Of a stretch of DNA of 64,000 bases, positions 1 through 8,370 are shown piece by piece. The notes beneath the pieces were generated by a model. It was not told the origin of the DNA and did not search any database. It saw nothing but the letters and a program-made list of their open reading frames with translations. The DNA comes from Streptomyces pinistramenti (GTDB lineage: Bacteria > Actinomycetota > Actinomycetes > Streptomycetales > Streptomycetaceae), in NCBI RefSeq assembly GCF_020564935.1, contig NZ_JAJCXB010000008.1:124001-188000 (forward strand). Reading direction: 5' to 3'. The position numbers and the translations under genes are program-made. Within the stretch, counting starts at the first letter, position 1; every line of letters begins with the position of its first letter.

Positions 1-350
1 AGCATCGGCCAGGCGTCCCAGGTCCACGGTTCGGTGCACCACAGGGAGATGTACCGCAGGCTGTTGGGTGCGTCGTCCCGCAGCAGCCGGGACATGTCGG
101 TGTGGGCGTACTTCCCTTCGTCGGTCTCCTCGAAGACTCCGTAGCAGGACAGGGCGCGCAACAGCCTTTCCAGGGGCCGGGCTTCGATTTCCAGTGTGGC
201 GGCGAGTTCTTCCGAAGTGGCGGGCGCGTCTCCGAGTGCGTCGGCCACGCCGAGCCTTGCGGCCGCGCGCAGGGCCGCGGCGCACGCGGCTCCGAAGACG
301 AGTTCCCGCAGCTTCATGGCCGGCTGCGGTGTGGGGCTCACGGTGATCAT
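1..350 (-). CDS. SAM-dependent O-methyltransferase, N-terminal part (cut by window edge)
   Basis: The first 116 residues are visible, starting from an ATG at 350 and running off the left edge. They form the winged-helix dimerisation domain of small-molecule O-methyltransferases (methyltransferase family 2): a helical start (LRELVFGAACAAAL), then the typical LGVADAL, TSEELA and LLRALSCYGVFEE stretches and a YAHTDMSRLLR segment. The SAM-binding and catalytic residues lie outside the window, so activity cannot be judged. Members usually methylate hydroxyl groups of polyketides and other aromatics. The beta-helix gene upstream is on the same strand 37 bases away, so co-transcription is possible. 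The family call is safe, but the substrate is unknown. Confidence 0.85.
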   Translation of the reverse strand, partial: MITVSPTPQPAMKLRELVFGAACAAALRAAARLGVADALGDAPATSEELAATLEIEARPLERLLRALSCYGVFEETDEGKYAHTDMSRLLRDDAPNSLRYISLWCTEPWTWDAWPM

Positions 351-387
351 TCCGTCTCGTTTCTGCTGGTCGGGATCGGCACGGTGG

Positions 388-1446
388 TCAGCACAGGCCG
401 GCCGGCTGCGAGGTCTTGCAGATGTTGGCTTCGAAGCGGTTGGTCTTGCTGGTGTCGCGGTTGGCGAGGTCGGCGGGCTCGTTGCCCAGCGCCACGTTGC
501 CCTGCAGGACATGGCGTTCGTTGAGTACCTTCACGAAGCTGTGGAAGAGGACGATGCCGCCGGACAGCGGGGAGGAGCCGACGTTGTCGCGGACGAGGTT
601 CTTCTCCACGCGGGTGTCCTCGGCGCCGGTGAGGACGATGCCGGAGCCCTGGAGTGCGGGCAGGCGCTTGGTGGCGGGGCAGGACTTGTTGTTCTCGGAG
701 ACGTCGTTGCGGTTGACCGTCAACGCACCGGCGCGCGGGAGGGATTCGTCGCCGACGATGAATACGCCGCTGCAGTTCCCGGTCACCTCGTTCTCGTCGA
801 CGCTCAGGTGGCGGGCGCGGCGGATGGTGATGCCGATGCGGTTGCCGGTGACGGTGTTGTGGTCGATGTGCGCGCCGTGGGTGTTGAGGGCGCCGCCTTC
901 CCCCTCGACCGTGTTGGCCAGGAAGATGCCCGCGTCTCCGTTGCCGGATGCGGTGTTGCCCAGGAAGGATCCGCGGGTGGATTTCTGCTCGGCGATTCCC
1001 CACTGGCCGTTGTCGCGGGCGGTCACCCCGCGCACCCGCAGCCGGTCGGTTTCGGAGGCCCAGATGCCGTTCTTGTGGAAGCCGGAGACGGTCAGCGCGT
1101 GGATGCCGACGTCCCGCAGGCGGTGGCCCGCCGTGCCCAGGACGCAGATCCCGTTGCCCTCCTTTCCGCAGGAGTTCGCCGTGCGGGAGCCCGGGGGACG
1201 GATCACGGTCCGCTCCCCCGCGCCGCGCAGGGTCAGGCCGGACTTGTCGATCCGCACGCTCTCCCGGTACGTACCCGGCGCGATGTCGATGGTGTCGCCC
1301 GGCTGCGCCGCGTCCACCGCCTTCTGGATCGACTCACCCGGGTGGACCTCGTATTGGTCGCCGGCCTGGCTCGGCGGGGCCGTGGCCAGTCCTGTGACCA
1401 GGACCGTTGCCAGGCACCCTGCATATTTCAGCTGTCGTTTCACCAT
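388..1446 (-). CDS. Secreted right-handed parallel beta-helix repeat protein
   Basis: This 352-residue protein has a clear signal peptide: basic MVKRQLK, a hydrophobic core, and a likely cut after PPSQA. The mature part begins with the pattern typical of periplasmic-copper-binding or pectate-lyase-like beta-helix proteins (ESIQKAVDAAQPGDTIDIAPG, then GTYRESVRI and LTLRGAG). About eight imperfect rungs with N-x-V/I-T-G-N spacing follow, such as NTVTGN, NEVTGN and NRNDVSEN. No catalytic motif could be identified. Several cysteines (NSCGKEGNGICV, NKSCPAT and a C-terminal GLC) suggest disulfides, fitting an exported protein. It is probably an extracellular polysaccharide-binding or lyase-like protein, but the function is open. 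Confidence 0.85.
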   Translation of the reverse strand: MVKRQLKYAGCLATVLVTGLATAPPSQAGDQYEVHPGESIQKAVDAAQPGDTIDIAPGTYRESVRIDKSGLTLRGAGERTVIRPPGSRTANSCGKEGNGICVLGTAGHRLRDVGIHALTVSGFHKNGIWASETDRLRVRGVTARDNGQWGIAEQKSTRGSFLGNTASGNGDAGIFLANTVEGEGGALNTHGAHIDHNTVTGNRIGITIRRARHLSVDENEVTGNCSGVFIVGDESLPRAGALTVNRNDVSENNKSCPATKRLPALQGSGIVLTGAEDTRVEKNLVRDNVGSSPLSGGIVLFHSFVKVLNERHVLQGNVALGNEPADLANRDTSKTNRFEANICKTSQPAGLC

Positions 1447-1675
1447 GAGGCGAAGTTATGGGCGGGCGACGGCGCCCGCCACCTGTGGTAACCCGATGAC
1501 CACAGTCGGTACACCCGTCGGTATTCCCGGCAGGCCGCGGAAGCCGGTCAGGGCGCTCCCGGTGGTGCGTGCCGCGGGGGCCGACCATCATGGAACGGGC
1601 CGCCCGTGAACGGCCCGCGGCGGCGGCCTGCCCCGGGGCGGCCACCTGTCCCGTCCTCCCCCTGAAGGAGTCCGC

Positions 1676-2200
1676 ATGAGCGCCGGAACGGACCTGCTCG
1701 TCGATGCCTTCGGCCGCATCCGGGAGGTCGTCGAGGAAGTGGTCACCGGGCTCGGTCCCGGAGAGCTGGCCGAGCGGCCGGGTGCGGGCGAAGGCAATTC
1801 GATCGCCTGGCTCGTCTGGCATCTCACCCGCGTCCAGGACGACCACCTCGCCGACGCGGCCGGCACGGAACAGGTCTGGACGGCGCAGGGCTGGGCCAAA
1901 CGCTTCGGCCTCCCCATCCCGGCCGGCTCCACCGGATACGGCCACTCCCGCAAGGACGTGGCGGCGGTCCGCGATCTGACGGCGCGGCAGCTCACCGGCT
2001 ACCACGCGGCGGTGCACGACACCACGGTGGACTACGTCGCGACCTTGCAGGTCAAGGACCTGGAGCGGGTCATCGACAGCTCCTGGGATCCGCCGGTCAC
2101 GCTGGGCACCCGGCTGATCAGCGTGATCGCCGACGATCTTCAGCATGCGGGCCAGGCGGCGTATGTGCGGGGCCTGCTGGGGCACCGCGGGCGGGTGTGA
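1676..2200 (+). CDS. DinB-fold protein, mycothiol-dependent transferase-like (DUF664)
   Basis: This 174-residue helical-bundle protein has the DinB/YfiT histidine triad pattern: an early histidine in SIAWLVWHLTRVQDDH, then tyrosine/histidine in GYHAAVHDT and the C-terminal DDLQHAGQAAYVRGLL. Actinobacterial members of this group are often mycothiol-dependent and bind a divalent metal through the three histidines. The ATG at 1676 is preceded by a good ribosome site (GAAGGAG about 7 bases upstream). The gene converges with the PaaX-type regulator and 18 bases separate the stops. The physiological substrate is unknown; detoxification is the usual guess for the family. Confidence 0.8.
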   Translation: MSAGTDLLVDAFGRIREVVEEVVTGLGPGELAERPGAGEGNSIAWLVWHLTRVQDDHLADAAGTEQVWTAQGWAKRFGLPIPAGSTGYGHSRKDVAAVRDLTARQLTGYHAAVHDTTVDYVATLQVKDLERVIDSSWDPPVTLGTRLISVIADDLQHAGQAAYVRGLLGHRGRV

Positions 2201-2218
2201 CGGGAGCGCCGCGCGCCG

Positions 2219-3091
2219 TCAGCGCTCCGTGAGGCCCAGCATCGTGGCGACGTGTTCGCGCGCGGGGGCCTCCAGCGCGTCGTGCAGGGCGAAGAACAGG
2301 TCGGCCGCGCGGATGCCGACCCAGTCCGCCGGCAGCAGTTCGGCGGGCAGTCCCGGGTCCAGGTAGGGCAGCCGCCGCCAGTCGGTCAGCGCGCGTACGT
2401 AGTCGGCGAACGCTTCGGGGCCTGCCGTGGGTGAGGTGCTGCCGAGGCGGGCGAGTACCGGGCCGTGGTCGGCGAGGAAGTCCTCGTAGAGCGGTTCGAG
2501 CTGGGCGAAGTCCCACCACCGGCGGACCTTGCCGGACAGGTCGCCGAAGGCGAGGTAGTCGCAGCGCAGCAGGTCGGCGTAGGAGGTGAGGCCGAGGTGG
2601 CGCAGCACGGCGGCGGTCGCGTCGTACAGCTGGGCGGGGGCGATCCACACGCCCGCCGAGACCGTGCCGAAGCCGAGCCGGGTGAGCTGGGAGCGCAGTT
2701 GGTGGCGCTTGTTGCGCTCGGACTCGGGGACGGAGAAGACGGCGAGCAGCCAGCCGTCGGCGAGGGTGGCGCGGGTGCGCCGGAAGATCCGCTCGTCGCC
2801 CTCGCGGAGGATGGTCAGACCTTCTTCGGACAGTTCGTAGCCCGCTGCGCCGTCCTGGCGGGTGGCGTCGAGGACGCCACGTCGCTTGAGACGGTGGACG
2901 GCCGAGCGGACGGCCTGCGCGTCGATGCCGAGCCCCGCGAGCAGAGCGATCAGCGCGGCCACGGACAGCCAGCCGCCCTGCCGGCGCGAGTAGAGGCCGT
3001 AGACGGTGACGATGAGCTGCCGCGGGGTGACGGCCCGGGTCAGCAGTTCCGCCGCCACCTCGGCGCCGGTGACGTCGAATTCGCTGGTCAT
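2219..3091 (-). CDS. PaaX family transcriptional repressor
   Basis: This 290-residue protein has the PaaX layout. An N-terminal winged helix (about residues 15-90) includes RQLIVTVYGLY and QAVRSAVHRLKRRGVL. A middle domain contains DGWLLAVFSVPESERNKRHQLRSQLTRLGFG and SAGVWIAP, and a C-terminal domain contains WWDFAQLEPLYEDFL. Family members sense acyl-CoA intermediates of aromatic degradation (phenylacetyl-CoA for PaaX itself). No paa catabolic genes are in the window, so this homologue controls something else. The reading frame stays open upstream, but the start at 3091 (MTSEFDVTG) is where family similarity begins. A near-palindromic GGTTACCGTACC lies just ahead of the start and could be an operator. 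Confidence 0.85.
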   Translation of the reverse strand: MTSEFDVTGAEVAAELLTRAVTPRQLIVTVYGLYSRRQGGWLSVAALIALLAGLGIDAQAVRSAVHRLKRRGVLDATRQDGAAGYELSEEGLTILREGDERIFRRTRATLADGWLLAVFSVPESERNKRHQLRSQLTRLGFGTVSAGVWIAPAQLYDATAAVLRHLGLTSYADLLRCDYLAFGDLSGKVRRWWDFAQLEPLYEDFLADHGPVLARLGSTSPTAGPEAFADYVRALTDWRRLPYLDPGLPAELLPADWVGIRAADLFFALHDALEAPAREHVATMLGLTER

Positions 3092-3216
3092 CCGGTTACC
3101 GTACCAACGCCTCCGGGGCCGCCTGCCGTTCCGCCGGGGCCGCCTTCGCGGGCGCGCGGCCGGGGCCGCCGGACCGGAAGGGCGACAGCCGCTGACGCCG
3201 GGCGGCCCCCACAGCG

Positions 3217-4170
3217 TCAGCCGTGCGAGCCGGGATTTTGGGGTGTGCCCGGGTTCTTCAGCCGTGTCGGTTTCGGCGGCACGGCAGGCGGCGCATTGAG
3301 GTTCTTGATGTACTTGGCGGGGATGCCGGTGATGAGGATGACCTCGTCGTCCAGTTTGATGGCCAGGACCGTGGCCCGGCTCAACGGCCAGGCATCCGCG
3401 CCCAGTTGCGGACCGGAGACCGGCTCCGTCCCGGCTTCCCCCTCCCATTGCAGGGGGAGGGTGACGGTGTAGTCATAGCCGCCCTTCTGTGCCTCGGTGC
3501 CGGTGGCCACGTAGGGAAGATCGTCGCTCTTCGATGCGGTCTGGGCCTTCCAGTTCCGGGACCAGTCCAGCCGCTGGCGCCTGCCCATCTTCTGCCAGTT
3601 GGCCGCGATCAGCCGCGCGTGCTCGATCGTCACCACGCCCCAGCCGAACAGCCCGCCCGCCTTCCTGACGGTCTCGGGATCACGGTTGTCCACTCGGTGC
3701 AAGGTGACGGTCCGGCGCCCTTGAAGAGCGGGAGCACGGCCGGACAGGTCCTCCTTGACCTCTTCCTCGACCTCGGACCGCGGATACGTGCTCCTCGAAG
3801 TCCTTTCCAGCAGCTGAGGGATGGAGCGAATCTGCAGGTGCTGGTGCTTGGCGTCATTCCTGAACTTCTCGACGACCTTGTCGATCTCCCCGTCGTCCGT
3901 GACCCCATAGCTCGGCAGCAGCTCCCTGAGCTGCCCCTCCGTCAGCCCTTCCAGCGCACCTGCCACCGCACGCTGGACCGCTGCCTCCGGCTGCCGGCCG
4001 ACGGGCGGACGGGACCGGTTCACCATCCGCGTCACGGCGCGGTTCCCCGCCGCGCGCTGCAGGTCGAGGACTTGAGAAGCGCGAGCGTCCAGGGGCGCCA
4101 CGCGGGACCGTGGCTGCGCGCGCCCGGCGGGGGAAGGTGCGGAGCGTTCGGAGTGGTGCTGCGCGTGCAT
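3217..4170 (-). CDS. eCIS-type cargo protein with ADP-ribosyltransferase-like C-terminus
   Basis: This 317-residue protein has the motif LQRAAGNRAV at residues 37-46 after a short disordered, basic start. That LQRxAGNxAV signature marks proteins linked to extracellular contractile injection systems (eCIS) in actinobacteria. The C-terminal half resembles mono-ADP-ribosyltransferases of the scabin/pierisin type: HRVDNRDPETV (158-168) gives the NAD-binding arginine, DLPYVATGTEA could be the strand-2 serine/threonine motif, and DEVILITGIPAKYI (275-288) matches the late E-x8-GIPAxxI element with a candidate catalytic Glu276. The start at 4170 has a GGGAG ribosome site. No injection-system structural genes are in the window. 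The eCIS motif is seen directly; toxin activity is inference. Confidence 0.65.
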   Translation of the reverse strand: MHAQHHSERSAPSPAGRAQPRSRVAPLDARASQVLDLQRAAGNRAVTRMVNRSRPPVGRQPEAAVQRAVAGALEGLTEGQLRELLPSYGVTDDGEIDKVVEKFRNDAKHQHLQIRSIPQLLERTSRSTYPRSEVEEEVKEDLSGRAPALQGRRTVTLHRVDNRDPETVRKAGGLFGWGVVTIEHARLIAANWQKMGRRQRLDWSRNWKAQTASKSDDLPYVATGTEAQKGGYDYTVTLPLQWEGEAGTEPVSGPQLGADAWPLSRATVLAIKLDDEVILITGIPAKYIKNLNAPPAVPPKPTRLKNPGTPQNPGSHG

Positions 4171-4452
4171 CGGGGCTCCCGGGTGGGTGGCTCATGGTTC
4201 GCTGCAGGAGCCTGGCACCCACCTGCCCTCGTGGCCAGGGCCGAACGGGCAGTCGTGACGGACACGAAGGCAGACCTGCTGCTCGACATGGTGGCCGTGC
4301 TCTTCCTCGGCCTCCCGCCGCGCTTCGCATCCGTTGGCCCGCGGGCATCCCCCGCGCCGGCCCCTGCGGGGCCGCGCAGCAACGGGCCGCAGCGCACCGC
4401 CACTTCGTTGTCCAGGGGAGGGTCTTCGACGGCACGGCCTAGCATGCCTCCC

Positions 4453-5631
4453 ATGACGGAAGCCCGGCCCCGCCCCCAGCCGTTCGCCCCGCAGGCCGAC
4501 CCCGCGGCGCTCGAAGACCTCCGGGCGCGGCTGCGTGCGACGCGCTGGCCGGACGCGCCCGAGGACACCGGGTGGTCGTTCGGGACCGACCTCGCCTACC
4601 TCCGTGAGCTCGTCGCCTACTGGGCGGACGGGTTCGACTGGCCGGCGCAGGAGGCGGCGCTCGCCCGGCTCCCCCGGTTCCGCGTTCCGCTCGGCGGCCT
4701 CGGGATCCACTTCGTGCACGCGCGGGCCGTCGCGCCTGCCGGGCCCGTCCTGCCCCTTGTCCTCAGCCACGGCTGGCCGGACTCCTTCTGGCGCTACACG
4801 AAGGTCATCCCGCTCCTCACCGACCCCGGCGCGCACGGAGCCGACCCCGCCGACGCGTTCGACGTGGTCGTACCCGACATGCCGGGCTACGGGTATTCCG
4901 ACCGCCCGGCAGGACCGCCCCTCGACGCCATCGCCGTCGCCGGTCTGTGGGCCCGGCTCATGGGCGTCCTCGGCTACCCGCGGTTCGGCGCGGCGGGCGG
5001 GGACATCGGCAGCAGTGTGAGCCGCTACCTCGGGCTCGACCATCCCGACCGGGTCGTGGCCGTCCACCGCATGGACGCCGGCCTGCCCGTCTTCTTCGGC
5101 GATCGGGCGGACCTCGCGCCCGAGGAGCGCGCCTGGCTGGAGGGCACCGCCACGGCCTGGGGCCGAACCGAGGGCGCCTACGCCGCCATGCACCGTACGA
5201 AGCCCCAGACCGCCGCCTTCGGGCTGACCGACTCGCCGGCCGGTCTCGCCGCGTGGATCGTGGAGAAGCTCCGGGCGTGGAGCGACTGCGGCGGCGACGT
5301 CGAGCGGCGCTTCACGAAGGACGAGATCCTCACGAACCTCACGCTCTACTGGCTCACGGGCACGATCGGCTCGTCGATGCGCATGTACCGCGCGAACGCC
5401 GCGATCCCTGCCGCGCAGCACGCCCGGCGGGTCGAAGTGCCGTCCGGCTTCTCGCTGTTCCCCGGTGACATCGTCCGCCCGCCGCGGGCCTGGCTCGCCC
5501 GTACGGCGAACGTCGTGCGCGTGACCGAGCCGGCGCGCGGCGGGCACTTCGCGCCGTTCGAGGAGCCCGAGCTGTACGCGGAAGAGCTGCGCGCGTTCTT
5601 CCGGCCCTACCGGACGGCGGCGCAGGGCTGA
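4453..5631 (+). CDS. Epoxide hydrolase, alpha/beta-hydrolase fold with EHN domain
   Basis: The protein has about 392 residues. The N-terminal EHN domain is recognised by LEDLRARLRATRWPD and by the Trp-rich stretch AYWADGFDWPAQE. The hydrolase core contains the oxyanion HGWPDSFW, the GYGYSDRP loop, the nucleophile Asp in GGDIGSSVSRYLG, and the terminal catalytic His in GGHFAPFEEPE. This architecture is that of microsomal-type epoxide hydrolases, which add water to epoxides through an aspartyl-ester intermediate. Two in-frame ATGs (4444 and 4453) are possible; the second is used because family similarity starts there and neither has a strong ribosome site. It is divergent from the eCIS-like gene and its stop is 7 bases from the stop of the MFS gene. 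Confidence 0.88.
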   Translation: MTEARPRPQPFAPQADPAALEDLRARLRATRWPDAPEDTGWSFGTDLAYLRELVAYWADGFDWPAQEAALARLPRFRVPLGGLGIHFVHARAVAPAGPVLPLVLSHGWPDSFWRYTKVIPLLTDPGAHGADPADAFDVVVPDMPGYGYSDRPAGPPLDAIAVAGLWARLMGVLGYPRFGAAGGDIGSSVSRYLGLDHPDRVVAVHRMDAGLPVFFGDRADLAPEERAWLEGTATAWGRTEGAYAAMHRTKPQTAAFGLTDSPAGLAAWIVEKLRAWSDCGGDVERRFTKDEILTNLTLYWLTGTIGSSMRMYRANAAIPAAQHARRVEVPSGFSLFPGDIVRPPRAWLARTANVVRVTEPARGGHFAPFEEPELYAEELRAFFRPYRTAAQG

Positions 5632-5638
5632 GGACGGC

Positions 5639-7078
5639 TCAGGATTCGCCGAGCGGGGTGTGCGCCGCCGGTGCTTTCGAGGCGGCCAGGAAGATCGTGG
5701 CCAGGGTGAGGGCGGCGGCCAGCCACGTAACGGTGTGGAACGCGTCGGTGAGTGCCTGGGCCGTTTGCGGGGAGGCGCCCGCTTGCAGCGGGGACGACGA
5801 CGTGCCCGTGGGGAGGAGCCATCGGTAGGTCACCGTGGTGACGGTGCCGAAGATGGCGATTCCCAGGCCGGCGCCGGCCTCGTAGGAGACGGACTCGATG
5901 CCTGCCGCCGCGCCCGCCTGGGAGGAGGGCGCGGTGGTCATGATCAGGTTCGAGGCGACCATCTGGACCAGGCCGTGGCCGAACCCGATCAGGGCCAGGC
6001 CGAGCGGGACCACGGTGCCGGACGCGACCAGGGCGTACCCGGTCACCGCGAGCAGCAGGCCGGCGGGCACGCCCGCACGCGGTCCCGTACGGGAGAGGAC
6101 CAGTCCGCCCAGCGGCCCCGCCACCGTCGCGGCCACCGGCATCGGGATCAGGTACAGCGCGGCGGCCTCCGCCGACAGTCCCTCGGCCAGTTGCAGGTAC
6201 TGCACCAGCTGTAGTTCGAAGCCGACCATCACCAGCACCGGCAGCACCGAGGCCACCACTCCGGCGCGCAGCGCGGGCAGCCGGAACAGGGACAGGTCCA
6301 GCATCGGGTGCGGCGTGCGCTGTTGCCGTCGTACGAACAGGACCAGTGCGGTCAGGCCGAACGCGGCCGGCAGTGCCACTTCCAGCAGTCCGACGTCGTC
6401 GTGGGTGAAGGCGATGATGGCGTAGGCGCAGCCCAGGAACCCGGCGATCGAGAGGACGGGCGAGGTGGCTTCCCAGGGCTGGCGCTCGGACTCGGCCTCG
6501 TTGCGCAGCAGCAGCGCCACGGCGGGAATGGCCAGCGCCACGACCGGCAGGTTGACGAGGAAGATCGAGCCCCACCAGAAGTGCTGGAGCAGGAAGCCGC
6601 CCGCCACCGGTCCCAGCGCCGACGCGCCGGCGGCGACCGCGCTCCACGCGCCGACGGCCACCGCGTGGTCGCGGCCGTCGCCGAAGGTCTGCCGGATGAG
6701 CGCCAGCGTGGCCGGGATGATCATGGCGGCGCCGACCGCCAGCACCGCGCGGGCGCCGATCAGGGTCAGCGGTCCCGGTGCCGTCGCGCACAGTGCCGAG
6801 GCCACGCCGAAGACCGCCAACCCGGTCAGCAGCAGCCGTTTGTGTCCGATCCGGTCGCCCAACGGCCCACTGACCAGGACCAGTCCGACCATCAGGAGCG
6901 AGTACACGTCCACTGTCCACAGCAGTTCGGTCGGGGACGCGTCCAGATCGTGGGCGAGGGTCGGGACGGTGATGGTGAGGATGGTGACGTCCATGGCTGC
7001 GGGCAGGAAGCACAGCAGCACCACGGTCAGCACCAGCCAGCGCCGGGCCGCCCCGACCTCGGGCAGCGTGCTGGTCAC
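5639..7078 (-). CDS. MFS drug exporter, DHA2 family (14 TM)
   Basis: This is a 479-residue polytopic membrane protein with about 14 hydrophobic segments. It carries the DHA2 signatures LDASPTELLWTVDVYSLLMVGLVLVSGPLGDRIG (motif A region, with GDRIGHKRLL) and GPVAGGFLLQHFWWGSIFLVNLPV (motif C). Relatives are proton-driven exporters of antibiotics and dyes. The GTG start at 7078 overlaps the stop of the ATP-grasp gene (GTGA), so it is the last gene of the leftward operon starting at 10562. That position suggests it exports the operon's product and gives self-resistance. Alternative upstream starts would lie inside the preceding gene and are rejected. Confidence 0.88.
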   Translation of the reverse strand: MTSTLPEVGAARRWLVLTVVLLCFLPAAMDVTILTITVPTLAHDLDASPTELLWTVDVYSLLMVGLVLVSGPLGDRIGHKRLLLTGLAVFGVASALCATAPGPLTLIGARAVLAVGAAMIIPATLALIRQTFGDGRDHAVAVGAWSAVAAGASALGPVAGGFLLQHFWWGSIFLVNLPVVALAIPAVALLLRNEAESERQPWEATSPVLSIAGFLGCAYAIIAFTHDDVGLLEVALPAAFGLTALVLFVRRQQRTPHPMLDLSLFRLPALRAGVVASVLPVLVMVGFELQLVQYLQLAEGLSAEAAALYLIPMPVAATVAGPLGGLVLSRTGPRAGVPAGLLLAVTGYALVASGTVVPLGLALIGFGHGLVQMVASNLIMTTAPSSQAGAAAGIESVSYEAGAGLGIAIFGTVTTVTYRWLLPTGTSSSPLQAGASPQTAQALTDAFHTVTWLAAALTLATIFLAASKAPAAHTPLGES

Positions 7079-8370
7079 CGGCCGGGGCCCAGAGCCGTCC
7101 TGGCCCGGTCGATCAGATCGTGTAACTCGGTGAGGCTTGGAGCGTAGAACATGCAACTCAGTCTGCCAGTTCGCAGATCCGTCAGCTCGGTCGGGACCAC
7201 GCCCCGGTCGGCGTGCCGGGGCGAGGCCACGAGCCGTCCGAGCAGCCGCAGCACGTCCGGCAGTTCAAGCCCGGACGGCAGGCCGTAGAAGTCGTAGTTG
7301 CCGACCGCGTGGGTGCCGAGGTAGCCGGAGCCGATGAGGTGCTCGCCGAATTCGTGTACGTGGCTCGATCCGGTGCGACGGGCGTTGAGGTCGTGCATGT
7401 GGACGACGCCTTCGCGGGCAATCGCGTCGATGCCGAAGCGCCCGCGGTAGCCGCGCCGTTGCATCTCTTCGGCCAGCCGGAGTCCGCCCTCGGTCAGCGG
7501 GCGGTACCACCATGCGTGGCGCAGTTCCCGTGCGGTGACGTTGCCGCGCAGGTGGGTGGCGCCCTCGAACAGCATGTCGGTCGTGTAGCAGAGGTGGGGC
7601 GCGGCGTCCTCGGGAACCAGGTACTCCACGGACGGGAAGGTGGTGTCGCCGTCGATGAACTCCTCGACCACCACCGGCTCTTCGCCGTAGAACTCGCTCG
7701 CGGCCAGGCGTTCGTCGATGTCGTCGTCGCCGGGCCGGAAGATCAGCAGACCGAGGCTGGCCTCCCCGCGGTCCGCCTTGACGATGCACGGCGTGCCTCT
7801 CGCGAGCATGTCCCGCACGGCCGCCGGCACCTCCTGCCGGCCGGCGCAGTGGGTACCGGGCGGGATGCGGCAGGGGCCGTCGGTCATGCCGAGGTCGGTG
7901 GCCAGATCGCGCAGTCCGGTCTTGGTGTCGAACAGGTCGCGCAGGCCCTGCTGCGGTGTGCTCTCCGGCAGTTCGGCCACGACGCCGTACTCGGTGCGCA
8001 GGGCCTCGGCGAACCGCCACAGGTCGGCGGTGGTGGTGTGCGGGATCAGCCGTAGCCTGCGGCCAGGACCCGCGTGGGCGACGACGGCGGCCATGAGTCC
8101 GGGGTCGGCGAGCGTGTCGGCGAACAGCGAGCCGGTGCGGCCCGACGGGCTGAGGTTCACCACGCCGTCGAGTTCCAGGAACTTCTGCTGCCAGTCCAGG
8201 TCGCCGATCGGCTCGTAGGTGATGAGCATCTTGTTCAAAGGGCCCCAGAACAGTGCCTGGTCCTGCTGGGCGTAGCACTCCGACAGCAACGCGTCGACGC
8301 CGTCGGCGCGGACGGCGAAGTCGCGCAGGGTGTCGACGGCGTTGCTCACGCAGAGGGTGGGTGTGGTCAT
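7075..8370 (-). CDS. ATP-grasp amide ligase (PGM1-like family)
   Basis: This 431-residue protein has an ATP-grasp core: a nucleotide-binding lysine in TPCIVKADRGEASLGLLIFRP, acidic residues in EEPVVVEEFIDGDTTFPSVEYLV, and the distal metal-binding segment RFGIDAIAREGVVHMHDLNARRTGSSHVHEF, where the terminal Asn supplies a metal ligand. The N-terminal 170 residues form a pre-ATP-grasp domain. Relatives join carboxylates to amines through acyl-phosphates in peptide-like natural products. The start ATG overlaps the creatininase stop (ATGA) and the stop overlaps the MFS start. In this context it is the best candidate for ligating the beta-amino acid predicted from the divergent operon to another moiety. 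That role is inference. Confidence 0.82.
   Translation of the reverse strand: MTTPTLCVSNAVDTLRDFAVRADGVDALLSECYAQQDQALFWGPLNKMLITYEPIGDLDWQQKFLELDGVVNLSPSGRTGSLFADTLADPGLMAAVVAHAGPGRRLRLIPHTTTADLWRFAEALRTEYGVVAELPESTPQQGLRDLFDTKTGLRDLATDLGMTDGPCRIPPGTHCAGRQEVPAAVRDMLARGTPCIVKADRGEASLGLLIFRPGDDDIDERLAASEFYGEEPVVVEEFIDGDTTFPSVEYLVPEDAAPHLCYTTDMLFEGATHLRGNVTARELRHAWWYRPLTEGGLRLAEEMQRRGYRGRFGIDAIAREGVVHMHDLNARRTGSSHVHEFGEHLIGSGYLGTHAVGNYDFYGLPSGLELPDVLRLLGRLVASPRHADRGVVPTELTDLRTGRLSCMFYAPSLTELHDLIDRARTALGPGR

Noticed and set aside
196-1609. Long rightward frames over the O-methyltransferase and beta-helix genes
   Set aside because: They are antisense frames of high-GC coding DNA. Their translations are low-complexity and lack a ribosome site, while the leftward frames give a signal peptide and known folds.
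3092-3448. Upstream extension of the PaaX-type frame to 3448
   Set aside because: The added 119 residues have no PaaX similarity and run into the end of the neighbouring gene. The ATG at 3091 fits the family start.
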